Shown here: piece by piece, positions 23,501 to 36,800 of the stretch | How positions within the stretch are numbered: the first letter of the stretch is position 1 | Layout: each line of letters begins with the position of its first letter | Assembly: GCA_965649825.1 (NCBI GenBank) | Contig: OZ287694.1 | Location: 2,509,696 to 2,573,695, forward strand | Length of the DNA: 64,000 nucleotides | Direction: 5' to 3' | Origin: Penicillus capitatus | Lineage: Eukaryota; Chlorophyta | Translations under genes and position numbers: made by a program | Notes under the pieces: generated by a model | The model's input: only the letters and a program-made list of their open reading frames with translations | The model's database searches: none | What the model was told of the DNA's origin: nothing

Positions 23501-26268
23501 AAGCCAGAGATGTACATCGATCTGTTCGTTCAAAATACAGATGTCCATCAGCAATCCTGCAATGTCTTGAAGCTCCATTGATTCCGTTTGTTTTGTCTTC
23601 AACGCCCAGTCAAGAAATCGGATGGCGACATCTGAAGTCGTCTTGGTGATGAGGTCGACATTTCTTCCTCCAAGATGCGCCTCGGCTAGTCTAGAAGAAA
23701 CGGAATCGTTGTTTCGACTAGAAAGGGTTCTCAGTTACCCTTCGCGGTAAGTTTGGTTGGTGGCCTGACAGTAGAAAGCCGTCAAGTAGTGCAATGCCAT
23801 CATCCATTTTTCTATGTCAACGAGAATGGATATCGAATCCATCCATTCCAAGAAGTGGCACGTTTTAGTGGCCATATTGCCAAGCACTGTCACAACAGGT
23901 CCTGCACCACAAGGGACATTCATTCCCTTTTATCCACACGGATCAAAATACGACGGACCTGATGCAGAAACTGAAGGAATGGAGGTGTGCATCTCTGTTG
24001 GCTCTGTTCGGAGAGGATACGATATTGGATAGTCGTCAACCTCAACCTGGAGAATGTACAGTTGCCATGCATGGAGATCCAGGGCTGGAATCCTATGACA
24101 CCTGATCCAGAATACGGAGCTTGGTGTCGAACAGGAGGAACTGACAGAGGATGCCTCGGCTTCGAATCACCCCCAGTCTCTCATTGGGCAACCAGCATGC
24201 ATAGATAATGGCTCCATCCTCATCTACAGAACCACTTGACACAATCATCCACGTCTGTCCAGAATGACCAGTGCCTGAGGATTCCCATGTCGCGATGCTT
24301 GCAATGTGTATTTCATGGGCCAGTCTGAACCACCCGGATGTTTCTATGGTGCGCGGGAGATGCCTAAAGGGTCAGTCAGAGTGTCAATACAGGTTCAAAT
24401 AATACAATATTGAATACTTGATGTTGGGGATATCTGGAGATGGATCGCCCAACAGTGGAACCACCAGAAGCGATAATTGCTTTTCCCAACCGATGGCAAG
24501 CACACCGCAGGGAATACAGCCATCTGAAAGACACACTCTGGATGCAGTGTTGTGTTGGCCAAGGCGCAGGTGATCTCTGCATTCATATGCACATGTGCAC
24601 CTATTTCTGGATTGGCATGTGGTGCATATCGAACATGTCTGTTGAGGGGAGCCCAGCATGCGACTGCCACGACATCCTTTTCGATGGTGGCCGGTTTTGG
24701 AATCTGATAGAAAACTGCCAGACGTCCTTCAGTCGATAGTCGCCCAATGCTGCAGATGTTCGGGTGACAGAGACAGAGCATTCCCTCGCCGAAAGGAGGA
24801 ATGGGATCCTGAAGGGTAACATGTCAGAAAGAGAACCATCATCGATCTCACATCTACCTGCACTGCTGCATCTTCGACGTCTTCGGGGAGTCTCATGATG
24901 GGAAAGACGCAGATCAATAGTGGTTGTCTGTTTCCCTCAGACAACATCTTTGTTGAAACGGACATGCGCACCACCCAACTGGTCAATGTGTGACAGTACA
25001 CTGCGCCATTGCCATCTGCTGAGAGCAATGTTGTCTGAGATCTGCCTGGTAAGAAGATTAAACTGTGTACTGCTCCTGCATGTCCTGAGAAGGCCATTCA
25101 ACGCGTTAGAGTGTCATCTTCAAGAGGACACTGAACACACCTCCGATGCTGACGACACACTTCCTGTTGCTGATGTCCCAAATGGAGACGATCCCTTCTG
25201 CACTGCCAACTGCTAATAATAGCCTGTCTTTATCGGTGAAAGAAGAGAACGCTAAGGACGAAATGGTTCCAACCCCCTTTGCATCCGTAAGATCGAATAG
25301 CTCATAGTTCGGAGCGCTTTGCATAGAACTCGATCGAATCTGAATAATGACGAGACCTCTTGAGGTGCCCACGGCAGTGGCAAGACTCATGCCACGCAGC
25401 TGACGTTCACTGATAACCTAAGATCACATAAATGCGTCTCATGGTACGACAGCCGCAGTACTCCGTACTAGTGGAGTCCCATATCTTGCTTGATTCTGCA
25501 GTGCCTTTGACAGCGGTGTCTCCATGGATGAGACTCTGAGGGCAACGGATCCACCAATCATTCCACCCTGTGCATCAGGACGACCTTCAGGATTCCAGTC
25601 ATCCTCGGCGCTTGACAGCGCATTCTTGATCCTCTCAAGCACTGTCGATCCGCTTCTCTCATCGTCCTCTTTCCACACTTTACAGACAGCCACTTCGACA
25701 CCATCCAGTTCCGGATACAGATTCGTTGACGACTGGTTCTGCCCTTGTGCTTCTTGAATCTCTCCGGAAGGAGGCACAGGAGGACTCTGTTCTGTCGTTC
25801 TGGTGCTCGGTGCAAAGGGGCTCAGAGTCGATGATTGTGTCGATGGGGGTCTGGGCAGTGATAAAAGGGAAACAGCAGAGGGCTCTGAACTCTCTGCAGG
25901 ATTAGCTTCGGCTGACTGGGAGTCTTCTAAACTCGAAATTGCCGCCTCCAGTTCCTCTTCCTCGAACAACTGCGTCTCAGTAGAAAGATCGAATTCTTGG
26001 TTCTCCCCTAAGTAGTCTCCCTCAATGACACGCATCCCGTGCGACACTAAGAAGAGCGCAATGGGACCTGGGATGCGAGCACCTGTGATAGGGTTTCTTC
26101 ATCGTCCGACAAAAGGTCGTTTAGCAGCGCGGCCAGTCGTTCGTCGCTCATGTCTTTTCGAAAGGGACGAGTGAAGGACAAGACGAATCTGTTTAACGAG
26201 TCTATGACATCATTAATTGTTAAGTTAGATGGGTGACATCTGTCGTCATTCACACTCCCAGTGTCCAT
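20501..26268 (-). CDS. VPS8: CORVET subunit VPS8
   Basis: Tethering-complex subunit that captures Rab5 endosomes. The first exon (ATG 26268) is acidic and helical (LAALLNDLLSDDEETLSQ); removing a 47- or 62-nt intron joins it to GDYLGENQEFDLS. ALQNQARYGTPLVRSTA precedes a beta-propeller with ATAVGTSRGLVIIQI and LLLAVGSAEGIVSIWDI (25390-25100) and GHAGAVHSLIFLPG. The alpha-solenoid includes LPPEIMQSLVEYCCAIG with EPEKVERCVMRMDISSLDL (23430-23230), the region most diagnostic of VPS8. YDPDNVLPFLRTYDHLID and YLLEREGDVFGALRVLIEKM (21560-21340) follow. The tail FGDFRSILLSLINAYHYEQN ends at 20501. Many short introns. The C-terminal RING finger of animal VPS8 is not visible. The GTG at 26047 is not a good start, which favours the exon at 26268. 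Confidence 0.85.
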
Positions 26269-29200
26269 ACATCAAGTAAGAATGGAGGAATGAACCTCTC
26301 GGCACGTCTGCGACTCCATCCACCCAGTTCACACATTTCACAGACAAAGGCTACTGTTCTCTGCACTTCCTGAGGCAGAACCATCTTCACTCCAGCGGCA
26401 GCTATCCCCTGAGCAGTTGCGCCGGTGGCTGTTTTCAGATAGGCACGGACACATTGTCCAACATGTTGTAAAAACTGTTCGGTAACGGAAGGAACGTACT
26501 GCAAGAAGACCATTCAATAAGGATGTAGACAGAGATATGGACAGACGTACTTGATAGAGAACGGTCACAAGTCCTGTGGCAAAGGATTTGGCATCTGGGA
26601 TAGTCGATCCCAGTGGACGCATCAATGAAGCGGAGTGCTTGTTGAATTCATATTTCTGCACGATGGATACAGTGGCGAGGAACAGTATGATTGGCACTTC
26701 TGGAGTCGGCGGGTGTTCTGAGGCGTATCTCGTTTCCATTGTATTTACAAAGCCAGTGCTCTGCAAGATGCGGAAAACGCCTGTAATCACCAAAGCAGGT
26801 GTGGATCCTGTAAACCGGAAGCATTTGTCGTTTACCTTCTGCTCCAGTGCCATGAAGAACAGGTGCACTAGCATTCGAGGAGGGAGAGTTGAAGATATCA
26901 CATGAGCTTTCTGCTCCAAGCATAGACAGGTCGACAGACGACAACAAGAAATGACGAGACGATGTTTCACTAGGAAGGGTCTGAAAGCCTACAACAGTCA
27001 CAGCCTAAGTACCGTCTACGTGCATTAACATTGTTCAACCTGAGGCGTCACTGTTTGCATGTTTTGTTTTGCGTGGATGGGTGGGACACCAAAGCGGATC
27101 AGATCTGCAGGAGGATGCAGCCTCGGATTGTTGAGGAAAGTACCTCTTCTTGATACGAAACAGCGTATTCTCTGGATGCAAATTTCCTGATGTGCAACAA
27201 CAGGGTGTTACTCAACGACATCCAGGAAGAAAAGGCAGATACTTTCAAAGAGTGGTGGTTTTTGTCTGCTCACAGGTTCTTTGTCAGAAACCTCGCAGAT
27301 CCGCAGACTGCTGCCAGATGGAACTGGGCTCACAGGGGCAGACGGTTCAATTCTGACCGATGGTGTCTCCATGCTCGGATCTCCTTCGTTGTTCGGTGAC
27401 TGCTCTGTAATGGTTCCGAGATGCGCATTCGCGTCCATGCCAATGGGTTTCCCATACTGAGCAAATGCGGACTCTGGTACGACATTTGGAATCTGGGGAG
27501 TCGATCCTTCGGCAGATCTAGTCGCCTCATCGTCCGCCGATTCATCATAGGCTTCCTGTTCTGTTCTTGAGGATGCTGGATGGTCTTCGAATAGACGAGC
27601 CTGAGATTCAGATATCAGGAGCGCAGGCGTTAAGACATAGAAACAGAATGACCGGTCTGGGATTGGATGCCATAGCTTCTTCCTCTAAGAAGTTGGCATG
27701 TCCTGCCAGAGTAGAGTCAGAGAGATCACTGGCAGTGTCTCTAGCCATCGATGCCGTTTGACGCGAAATCTGGTTGGGTGAAGCAGGACAGCTGCTGAAA
27801 ATGGCATCCTTGTCTTCGACGAAGTCCGACAGCAACTTCATCGCGCGATGGAAGGCGACTGGGGCTCCTAGCCTGGTGAACACACTCTGGCACACATGTG
27901 CCATGCAGAGGACAGAACCCACAGTGATGTATTTCGACACTCAAGAGCAATCAGTTTCCTGATCAGCTGCGATTGTCCAATGGCAGCGATGATCTCGACA
28001 ATCGGCAGCCACACGCGTGTGCCAATGCTGTTGATGGCATCGACATACCACATGGCACCATCGATCGGCACAGACAGTCCAGTACACGACTGGAGCTCTC
28101 TGGCATAGGTGGACACGAGTTTCTGGCCACTCGTTTGTAAGGTGCATGCATCAGCACATATCTCTGGAGAAGTCCGCTTGAGTGAAGGAATGGAGGTAAG
28201 GAGAATCTGAACCGTGGAGTTTCTTCATCAATTTGACCACTCTTGTTGCGAACAATGTGTCCAAGGCAGCCAGCCCTTGGACGCCAATGCTCTGACGAAT
28301 CATGGTCATGGATGAACAGCCAAAGACTTCCGTTCCACTTGCATCAAGCCAGCAACCCTGCACAGAGTAGTGTGTCGTGCCTGGAGAGGTCAGTCGGACG
28401 ATTTCTCTGGCCAGCCGCCCCAAGAACGTGCATGCCGAATCCGGATCGGTGACGACCTACCCAAATGCATGCATCTGTGATGATCATTCCAAGAATCTGC
28501 AACCGGTAAACTTACTGGCCTCTTTGATCCAGACTTGTTCGACTTGCCGTGCACCATCCACTTGTACTCGCGCCGAAGATTGATTGCGATGATGTGTGCC
28601 AATTCACCTAGTAGAGCGGGGATGAGCATCACAAACACTGAAGACTGCTTCTTTGATCGAACCATGGAACAATTTACTCCCTGGGAGATCCAAACAATCC
28701 TGGGTACATTCCAATGAGTGCAATAGTCCATCAAAGTATTCCTTCAGTTCTGTAACTCTGTTCTCAAAGTCGGCCCTTCCAGCAACGACTCCTGTGGAGA
28801 GGGATACCATAGTATAGAGACGTATCTGCTGAATTCAAGAATATCATACCGGAGAATGCCTGACCGATGGACATCGGCCGGGTTCCTTTCAGCGTCACAT
28901 TCTCGAATGTAAACGGCGGCGGAGCGTGTTCAAATTGTAATTTCTGGTTTGCCAGGGATGAAAGCCTCTTTGCTATGTGGTTCTTTATCTTCCCCTCCAA
29001 GTCCTCTCTCAACTTCAAAGGTATCACATCTCCAAGACAGGACTCCACCTTTGTTAAGCCCTGGTGCAACACGTGCTCTTTTTAGCGCAGATGAAACAGT
29101 AGATCTTTCTCAACGGTTGAAAAAAGGGCGATCTCTGATGCCAGAGCAGCCAGTTTTTCGTAATTCCTGCTCGACTCATCAGCTCTTCTATGCCTGTGCT

Positions 29201-31899
29201 GTGAGATTGGCTTAGCAACGAGGCCAAATCTCAAAGAAGGCACTTTGGAGCTTCCATTTCGCCTATGCAAGATTTCTTAGACTGTCCGTCGGGAGAACTG
29301 AGTGCCTTAATTTTTCCGACTGTGTCCGGAGAATCGTCATTTGATCAAGTGCATTGCAGATGCACTCAGGCACGTGGTTAAACACTCTTTCGCCGAAGGA
29401 TCTGAGAAGAGACTCACGGTAGTTGTCCAGCTGAGAGCTCACAGGGTCCTCCTCTAAACATCACAAGTCTTGCCCGGTGCCGAATTCAGAACGCGGAATG
29501 ATTATACGTGATTGCGGATCTTCATTGCTCTCGGGTGTACAACGAAGAACGGATCGCATCTTCATCAACAGACTTCCAATCTTCTCCAGATTGACAGGAG
29601 CCAATCGAACGATGTTTTGGATGATCCTCATGAAGTGTTCGTGCTTCCACAAATGGCAGGCATAGGAGAAGTCAGATGCCACACTCAGTGTGTCCAAGAT
29701 TTCCTGCACGAATACCCTTGTCCCCTAAGAGTGCATGTACAATTGCCTGTGCCTACCTGACGGACACTCATGAGGTGCTGGATGACGACCAGATTACTTC
29801 TGACGTCGTTCACGAGTTTGCGGCTGTTGGCTGTGCAGTTGTCAAGCTGTCCAATATTGACAATCTCATCGAAGGTTCTCTGGACAGAACGTGCCTGAGA
29901 AAGGAACTGAACACACAAGACTCCGTTGCTCTGAAGCGAACCTTTTCTCCAGCTTCGCTCCGAGAGATAGTTCCGAGAGCATCGACTTCAGCAGAGAGGC
30001 ATTTCAGCCAATAGATCAGATGGGAATCTTGATTGGACGCTGTCGATTTCTTCTGCTGTGCGTCATTGGTCTCGATGAGAATTCTACTGAATGGCACAAT
30101 GTGCAGAGTGTGCTTCGAGTGATTGGCTAGACGACCTGAGGTTGTTCTTTACAATACTGCAAGCACTCTCAATTCGATCTTGTCGCGTCTCGATGAGCTG
30201 TTGATAGATACGGAACATCTTGAACTCCAGTGTCGCTACATTAAGAAGAAGGCGTGCGATGCTTTCGCCATCCGTCTGATCTGGAACCTGGAAGATGCAA
30301 CATGACGGACAGAGGCAGACAGGCATGTGTCTGCTTCGTACCCAGTTTCCTGAGAAAGAATGAAGCAGCAACCAGCGCAGAGTGACATTTGCTTCTCTCA
30401 CAAGACTGAATGTATCTGAATTGTGTCGGAGGAACACTTCTATCTGCAGATTGGCAGTAGTCAGATTCCTGCACAGATGTGGACAATGCCAATGGATCGG
30501 GACAGTCCTGTGAACGACCTTTCAATTTCTCTGGCCAGTGCATTGACCTTATCCCAATGTTCATGACTGATTTTGCTCCGTTTCCCTCTTGTGAGTACAT
30601 TCTTCAATGCATTCTTGGCAGCACGATACCCATCCCACTCAAATCTCAGATTTGCCGTATATCCACTAAACCAACTGACGACCCACCGATCTGAAAACAG
30701 TCTAAAGACCACAAGACAAAGCGTCTGATACAGGGAAATGACGATTGAGTACAAACCTTTCCACCACTTGATTCATCATCTCCGCATCTCTGTTCAGGAT
30801 GTCCGGCACAAAGTAAAGCAAGACAAAGGCATAGGCTGATTGACGGGACATGGCTGTTGTTCTGGACCACAAAGAACAGGCAGGCGTCATTGCGTCAGCG
30901 ACTTCGCAGCAAAGTCTCGCTACCTATGTGCTGGATTAGGATAGTGTTTCAACATCCCACAGACATCCATCTGCAGCAGTAGTGCCAGTATAAATCGCAC
31001 CGCCTTCTCTTGAATGGGAAAGTTCCTGAGGTAATTCTGAGGATAGCCTAAACAACGAATCAACGACGGTTTTGGAGTCCTGCATCCGTTAGTCACTCCA
31101 TCTGACCTTGAGGAAACTTCATTCCCGGTATATATCCAGTCCTCTGGCAGAGCTTCATGAGACGGTCATTTTCGAGAACCAAATCCACGATACCAGTGTA
31201 CCGAGCATGAGCCACGATCAATCGTTCTCTTGTTAGACCTTGGCCAAACGTCGCATCATCTCCTGCCATGCTTCAGTGTTGGACATTACCGGGCAAGCAT
31301 GTATCGACCAACAGAAGGAGGGCCCCAACATTGTAAAGCAGCTCTATCAACAGGGAAAGGCTTTCCGGGTCCTTCACACAGACAACCAACCATCGTCCTC
31401 GGTGAATTGTCATCGACATCCAAGTGATCGGACTTGAGACACAGATTCCAGACTGTCTTGTGTATACTTCTGACGTTCAATGTCTTCGACAAGGTCATGC
31501 ACTTGTTGGTAAAACGCAACCACTTGGTAAAGCACATCGAAAGCTTGGCGACATATGTCATGCAGTTCCTGGAAAACAGAGCCACATTTTCAGAGAGATT
31601 GGAGTGAAATCTGTTCATGCTTGTTGACTGCGCGTAAAGAGCCTGTTCAGAAAGCTGCTCTTGGAGAGCTTCACGGTTTCATTATCGACGTCTTTGAGGA
31701 ATCTGAAATCGGCAAGGACAGGAGAGAACTCCGACTTCGTTTCTGTGAAGGCTGGCGGGAGGTCTGCGCTCAGCTGTTGCACTTGAGCGTGGAAGCCATA
31801 GCCCGAGTCCAGCAGACGTCGCAGCACAGGGACGACACTCGATGGGGGGTTCTCGGAAGCCGTTGTTGACGCCGCGCTTTCAGTGGCATCGCCATCCAT
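26250..31899 (-). CDS. WASHC5: WASH complex subunit strumpellin
   Basis: Scaffold of the WASH complex, which drives Arp2/3 actin on endosomes. The start at 31899 leads to LPPAFTETKSEFSPVLADF then RFLKDVDNE, the counterpart of the IPAVF/DFSYFK region. The next exon (frame not starting at Met) reads HDICRQAFDVLYQVVAFYQQ and VHDLVEDIERQKYTQDSLES. YPQNYLRNFPIQEKAVRFI, AYAFVLLYFVPDILNRDAEM and SGYTANLRFEWDGYRAAKNA match the helical core. The end is unmistakable: YVPSVTEQFLQHVGQCVRAY, ELGGWSRRRAERFIPPF, then LLDVWTLGV and the stop at 26250. Length and order fit a protein of roughly 1,100 aa with more than ten short introns. Its 3' end overlaps the probable VPS8 start by about 19 nt. Strumpellin in an organism implies a full WASH complex elsewhere in the genome. 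Confidence 0.88.
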
Positions 31900-33345
31900 C
31901 GCTGGGCAAATGCAATGCGGCGTCGAGATTGGAGACGTCGCGATTCGCCTTGAGAAACAAAAAGTCTGTTGATGTGACAGTTCTACATTGAGTCCGTCAA
32001 TGCAATGCTTTGAGAGATGAATGCAGAGAAGGGAAAAGCGACTATTACAGCGAAGCGCTTTATTCCGATGATGTTCTCTTTGTGATGACGTGTTGAAGCC
32101 TTGACTTCAGGTAGAGAAGGATCTCTTTCAATGTCACCATGTCACTACGCCGGAAACCGAACAAGAGGGGTCGCTTCGTACTTCTTCGAGCTCGACAGCG
32201 TTACCAGTGGCTGGGTCTGGGCAGAAAGAATGGAGAAGGCACCCGAAAAGTCGTCGTTTTGTCCGATCCTCGTGCTATCTTTTCACCTTTTCCATATGCA
32301 GCCGCTATCAGACAAGAGGTTTGCGCTGTTCTTTTATGGTAGCGCTTGGCCAGTTCAGAACAAAAAAACCGATAAGTATCTTACGTACACGTCTGCCCTT
32401 TACGTCAAAGCAGACCTCTTTCCCGACTGGATCGAAGAGAAGTCGTCCAGGAGATGTGGTTGCTTGTTAATTCTTACCTGCATTAGTTTACAGCATACGC
32501 AGCATAGAAGCTCTTCGAAGCACAAAAAAGGCATTCGATCCAGGAAAGGTGTAGAAAGATGCCTGAAACAGAAGAAAACTCGTCGTGGATCTCTTAGGCA
32601 TGTGACTTAGCGCAGTTGGCTGCCTTCCAAGGAGGAAATGCCGCCTGTGATTTGTGTGGATGATGCATCTGATGTCAAGGGGTTTATCTGAAAGATTGTC
32701 TGGACATCGATCCTGTCTACGCTGCTGATATCAGTACAAACTGAATCTCTTTGTCCTGGGACTCGATGCCGTTTGCACAACACATGCAGGCCACTCAATA
32801 CTCTCTTAGCTGTCCGGGTTCAGTGAAGAACTTCTGCCGCAGAGGAAGAGAAGACAAACGTCGAGGTCTCAGCTGGTCAGTTCTCTCTTAACATCAAACG
32901 TATATGGCGTCGTCATTATCTCGCCCGTGTACCAAATCGGCAATTGTGGTTTCTCTTTGGAAAGCAATCGATTCCACAGTTGGAACTCATCAGTTCTGTT
33001 GCGTTTGTGGATTTCTGTGCAAGACTAGCACGAACCGATAGTGTGACCAGATTTGCAGGCAAAAGAATCAGTGAAGCAGAGACTTGGAAACAAGTGGAAG
33101 GAAACAAACAACCAGGTCAAGAAAAACCGTTGTATGTATTACAGATGGCTGAACACAAATAACGGTGAATCAATTCGTCAACTGTGAACCATCGTCTTAC
33201 TTCCATGGTCTAACATAAGGGCAGAGAATCGCAGTGCCGTGCAGCCCATTAAACAGGTACAGTGTTTTAACCAATGAAATATGTGTGTGCGGATGCACAT
33301 TGTGTATTTCTATAGGTGGAGACTACTGATGATCGGTTCTCTGAA
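31900..33345. other. Poorly resolved region between WASHC5 and the NLR-like gene
   Basis: Two plus-strand open frames have coding-like composition but no family I recognise: about 32101-32610 (includes GSAWPVQNKKTDKYLTYT and LYVKADLFPDWIEEK, then a Lys/Arg-rich tail) and about 32880-33162 (LWFLFGKQSIPQLELISS, KRISEAETWKQVEGN). They may be exons of one gene or relics. A tRNA A-box-like string at 32608 has no B box. The WASHC5 promoter lies at the left end. Confidence 0.35.
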
Positions 33346-33609
33346 CTGATACCCAACAACATGCGCCACGGCGAAGTAAAGAGGAGCTAGTATATAGCCG
33401 CGGCAAGCCGAGCTCGGGTTTCAAAGAGATCTTTCTCGAAAGAAAGACAACCGAGGAAGACGGCGCAATGCAAGGTCTGGTTGCATCGTACATCTTTTTT
33501 GAAGGATATCTGGGGCAGCATGACACATCATTTGTTCGGAATTCCATCCGTCTTCAGGGTAGGAAACGCATCCAAGTTCACTGAATCTACTCTCGCGTTA
33601 TGTAGATAG
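33346..33609 (+). other. Coding-like exon directly upstream of the NLR-like gene
   Basis: An open frame with clear protein character: SKEELVYSRGKPSSGFKEIF, LERKTTEEDGAMQGLVAS, YIFFEGYLGQHDTSFVRN, then SIRLQ before a GTAGGA that could be a splice donor; reading through gives a stop at 33607-33609. It lacks a convincing ATG at its 5' end. It could be an upstream exon of the NLR-like gene (200 bp away) or the remnant of a neighbouring paralogue. Family unknown. Confidence 0.35.
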
Positions 33610-33808
33610 CTGCTCAACAGAAAGTTGAATATCAGAATGATAAAGAATGCGTTGAATCGACGATGATCAGCCACAATCGACGACGATGGGAACATCTGAC
33701 TCGTCTTCTCCACTGAGAACTTTTCTGTGAACTTTCTGCGCGTAGTAGTTTTGTTCGTTGCGTTAATCGGCAAGCGACACTGCTCTATTGCGCTGTCTAC
33801 AATCAAGC

Positions 33809-36800
33809 ATGCAATCCCTAGCTCCGGACGAAGGACCCAGTGGCATCGGGACACCGCCCGCCTTGGGAATTGACCGTCGAACTGTAACTGAATCCACATG
33901 TGTGGAAACCTCGAGAATTGACCGTCGACCTATTACTGAAGCCACAAGCACGGAAGAGCGTGACGACCCAAGACTGTTGCGCGCTGTAGCGAAGAAGTAC
34001 AAAATCGACAGCATGAAGACATTGGTCGCGGCGTACAACTCGACGACGGATGAAAACGAAAGAGCTGTCTTACTCGGATGGTTACGCAAGTATAATGAAC
34101 GAAGCGCCGAATGCCTTGTGTCGAAGGTTGTTTTTGAGTACTCGGAACTGTCCAAAGTCACATTCTGTTCCACAAACGACGACGGCATTTTAGGAAACGT
34201 ATTCCGTACCCTTTGTTCCTGCATCTGCAAAGAAAAGGCTCTCGAACCGAATTTCGCCATCTCTCTCTGCAGCGCACTTGTGCACATCGATCCTGCCGCC
34301 TATGGTGGCGCTCCAGAGCTGGTGGCGCTAGCAATGAAGCTTCTGGCCAGTATTTCTCCGAGACCGAAGCTCGCGCGAAAGAACTTTGCGCGCCATGAAG
34401 CCACCTTTCTCGCGTTGCATCAAACTTTTTTTCTGCTTATGAACAGTAATCAAAACGAGATCAATGAAAAAGAAAAACAAGAGCTTCGTCGAACCATTGC
34501 GTCGAAGGAAGAAGAAATGGAGCTCTCGTGCGAATACTATCCTGTGAATTTTCATTTCACAGCACTTCGTCAGGCGGCAGAACACCTCAAACATAAAGAC
34601 ACTACTTCACGAGCTGCACAAATGAAACAATATCTTATTTGTGGGTTATGCGGATTCGTGTACGTTTTTCATTTCCTAAGAAATCTGGCAAAGTGTGACA
34701 TCGACCCTGAGGCTATTCAAGATGCATACAGAAGAGGTCGAGTTGCCATTGACAATATGGGAGTGGCGAAGAGACCATGGTTTGATTTGTTTCGAAGCCT
34801 GATGGGGAAAAGATTAGAATTGTCGAAGGACGAAACGAAGCTCGGGCTTTTCTTATCCGAGTTTGATGCTGCAATGGAATTGCAACAGAAGATGATAAAA
34901 GAAAAAAACTTGAAGGCTCTAAGATTCAGTATCATTCAAGAGATGAGGCTGGCGGCAAAGCAGAGTGCTAACGAAACTGTGCGTAAAGAGATCACGACAA
35001 AGCTATTGATGCTTTCGGCAAGACGTGCAATCTTTGAAGAGTGGTTTGAAGATGCAGATATCTTTACAGCTTTCTTGGATACTTTACACGAAATCCACAG
35101 AATAAGTGATGATAATCAAGAAACAACCGAAGCGTTCTTGCAAATGCGACAGTCTTGCGAGGGGCGTGCTGGAAGCACGTTGACAGCGTGGCTAGATGGT
35201 GACGCCATGGAAAACAAGCTTCAAATGCGACATCAACAAGAAGCATACGCAGAGCGCCATAAGGTCTTTGTCAAGATTGCTCGGGATGTTGGATACATCC
35301 CCTTAAACAAGATTCGGTCTAACGTCAAAGATCTGAAAGACAAATACAAGCATGACATCTTCGCTAATGTGAGTATAATCTTCATAATGTATCAATTGAA
35401 TTAAGATCATGTCCGTTTCGAAGGTGCCTTCATTGTTCGGAACGGAAGTCGGACATCACGTAAAAGAAATGGAGCATTATGTTGTCGTGTACGAAGAGGT
35501 TGAACGGACGATGATTAAAAGAAGAGAAGACCAAGCAGAGAAGGGGGAAGTAGAGGATTCGTCAACTCGAATGAAGGATCACCCAAGAGAACACTACGAA
35601 AAGAAAAAAAAGGTCGCAAAGCCCGTTTCTCTAGAGGATCTGTTTAAAACAAGATCTTTGAAACCCGGCGATCCGGAAAGGGAAGTTAAGAGGGTTCTTC
35701 TCTACGGAGATCCTGGCTCCGGAAAAACGTGTATCAGCAAGGCCATTGCACATAAGTGGGCACTAGGGGAAACGATGCAAGAGTTCGAAGTCATCTACGT
35801 CGTTCCGATCAGACGTGTTAACGTCGCAAAGTTCGAAGGACCGCAAGGCTTGACATTAAAGGGCGTGATTGCACAAGTGTGCTTCCGCGAGAGAGACGAC
35901 GTCGAATACGAAGATCTCTTGCGTCAAGTCGAAGGCGACCTCGATTCTCCCACCACTCTGCTGATGTTTGACGGATTAGATGAAGCTGGAGAAGACGTCA
36001 GAGAGCTCGTTCGGTCGGCGGAGGATCGTTTGTGCAAGCTGCTAGTACTGACGCGCCCGTACAATCTCCAACAGATACGAGCAAGAGTAGATTGCCAGTT
36101 CGAGTGCCTCGGATTCAGCGACCAGCAACTAACAAACTACGTATACAGAGAACTCCAGAAAGACGAAGCATCGAGACTCCTCCATTCTTTGCAACAGGAT
36201 CGAAGCATGTGGGAGATCGCACACACTCCGGTAACGGCGCATATTCTTTGCTCTTTGTCGAGAGAACATGGCATCACCGTTAAAGATCAAGGAAAGAGGG
36301 CGAGCACGTTTCAGATATACAACAACATGACAAATTTTATGTGGGAGAGATTTAAGGAAAAGCCCGAAGCGAGAACGGTGAACAAGGATACTGTTTTCAG
36401 CGATCTAGAGAAGATAGCTTTCGAAGCACTTCGGAGTGGACAAATACTAGTCGAAGGACGGACTGTCAAAAGCCATGCAACGTCCACAAACACCACTGCA
36501 ATCTTTAAGGAGAGTGGATTCCTTCTATTCGTTCTGGAGGGACAACAATATCAGTTTCCTCATCTCACCTTTCAAGAGTACTTTGCGGGGCGATTTATTG
36601 CTCGAAGCTTGAAAAACAAAGGTTCGGATGAGGAGAGACGAGTACTTAAGTTCATTCAAGAAGGAAAGTATAATCAAAAGAATGCTTTGACAATGTCCTT
36701 AGCAATGCACGCTTTAGCACAAAGGCGATGCACGTTTGCATTGCAAGAGTTGCTTTCGATTTTCGACGAAAACCCCGTCGAGGTTCTTGGAATACAGCAC

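Noticed and set aside
26040-26070. 21-nt intron in VPS8 (GTCCCATT...CTTAG)
   Set aside because: Gives the wrong frame for the next exon; longer alternatives (47 or 62 nt) ending ATTGAG keep frame.
32600-32690. tRNA-like A box (TTAGCGCAGTTGG)
   Set aside because: No B box or cloverleaf pairing follows.
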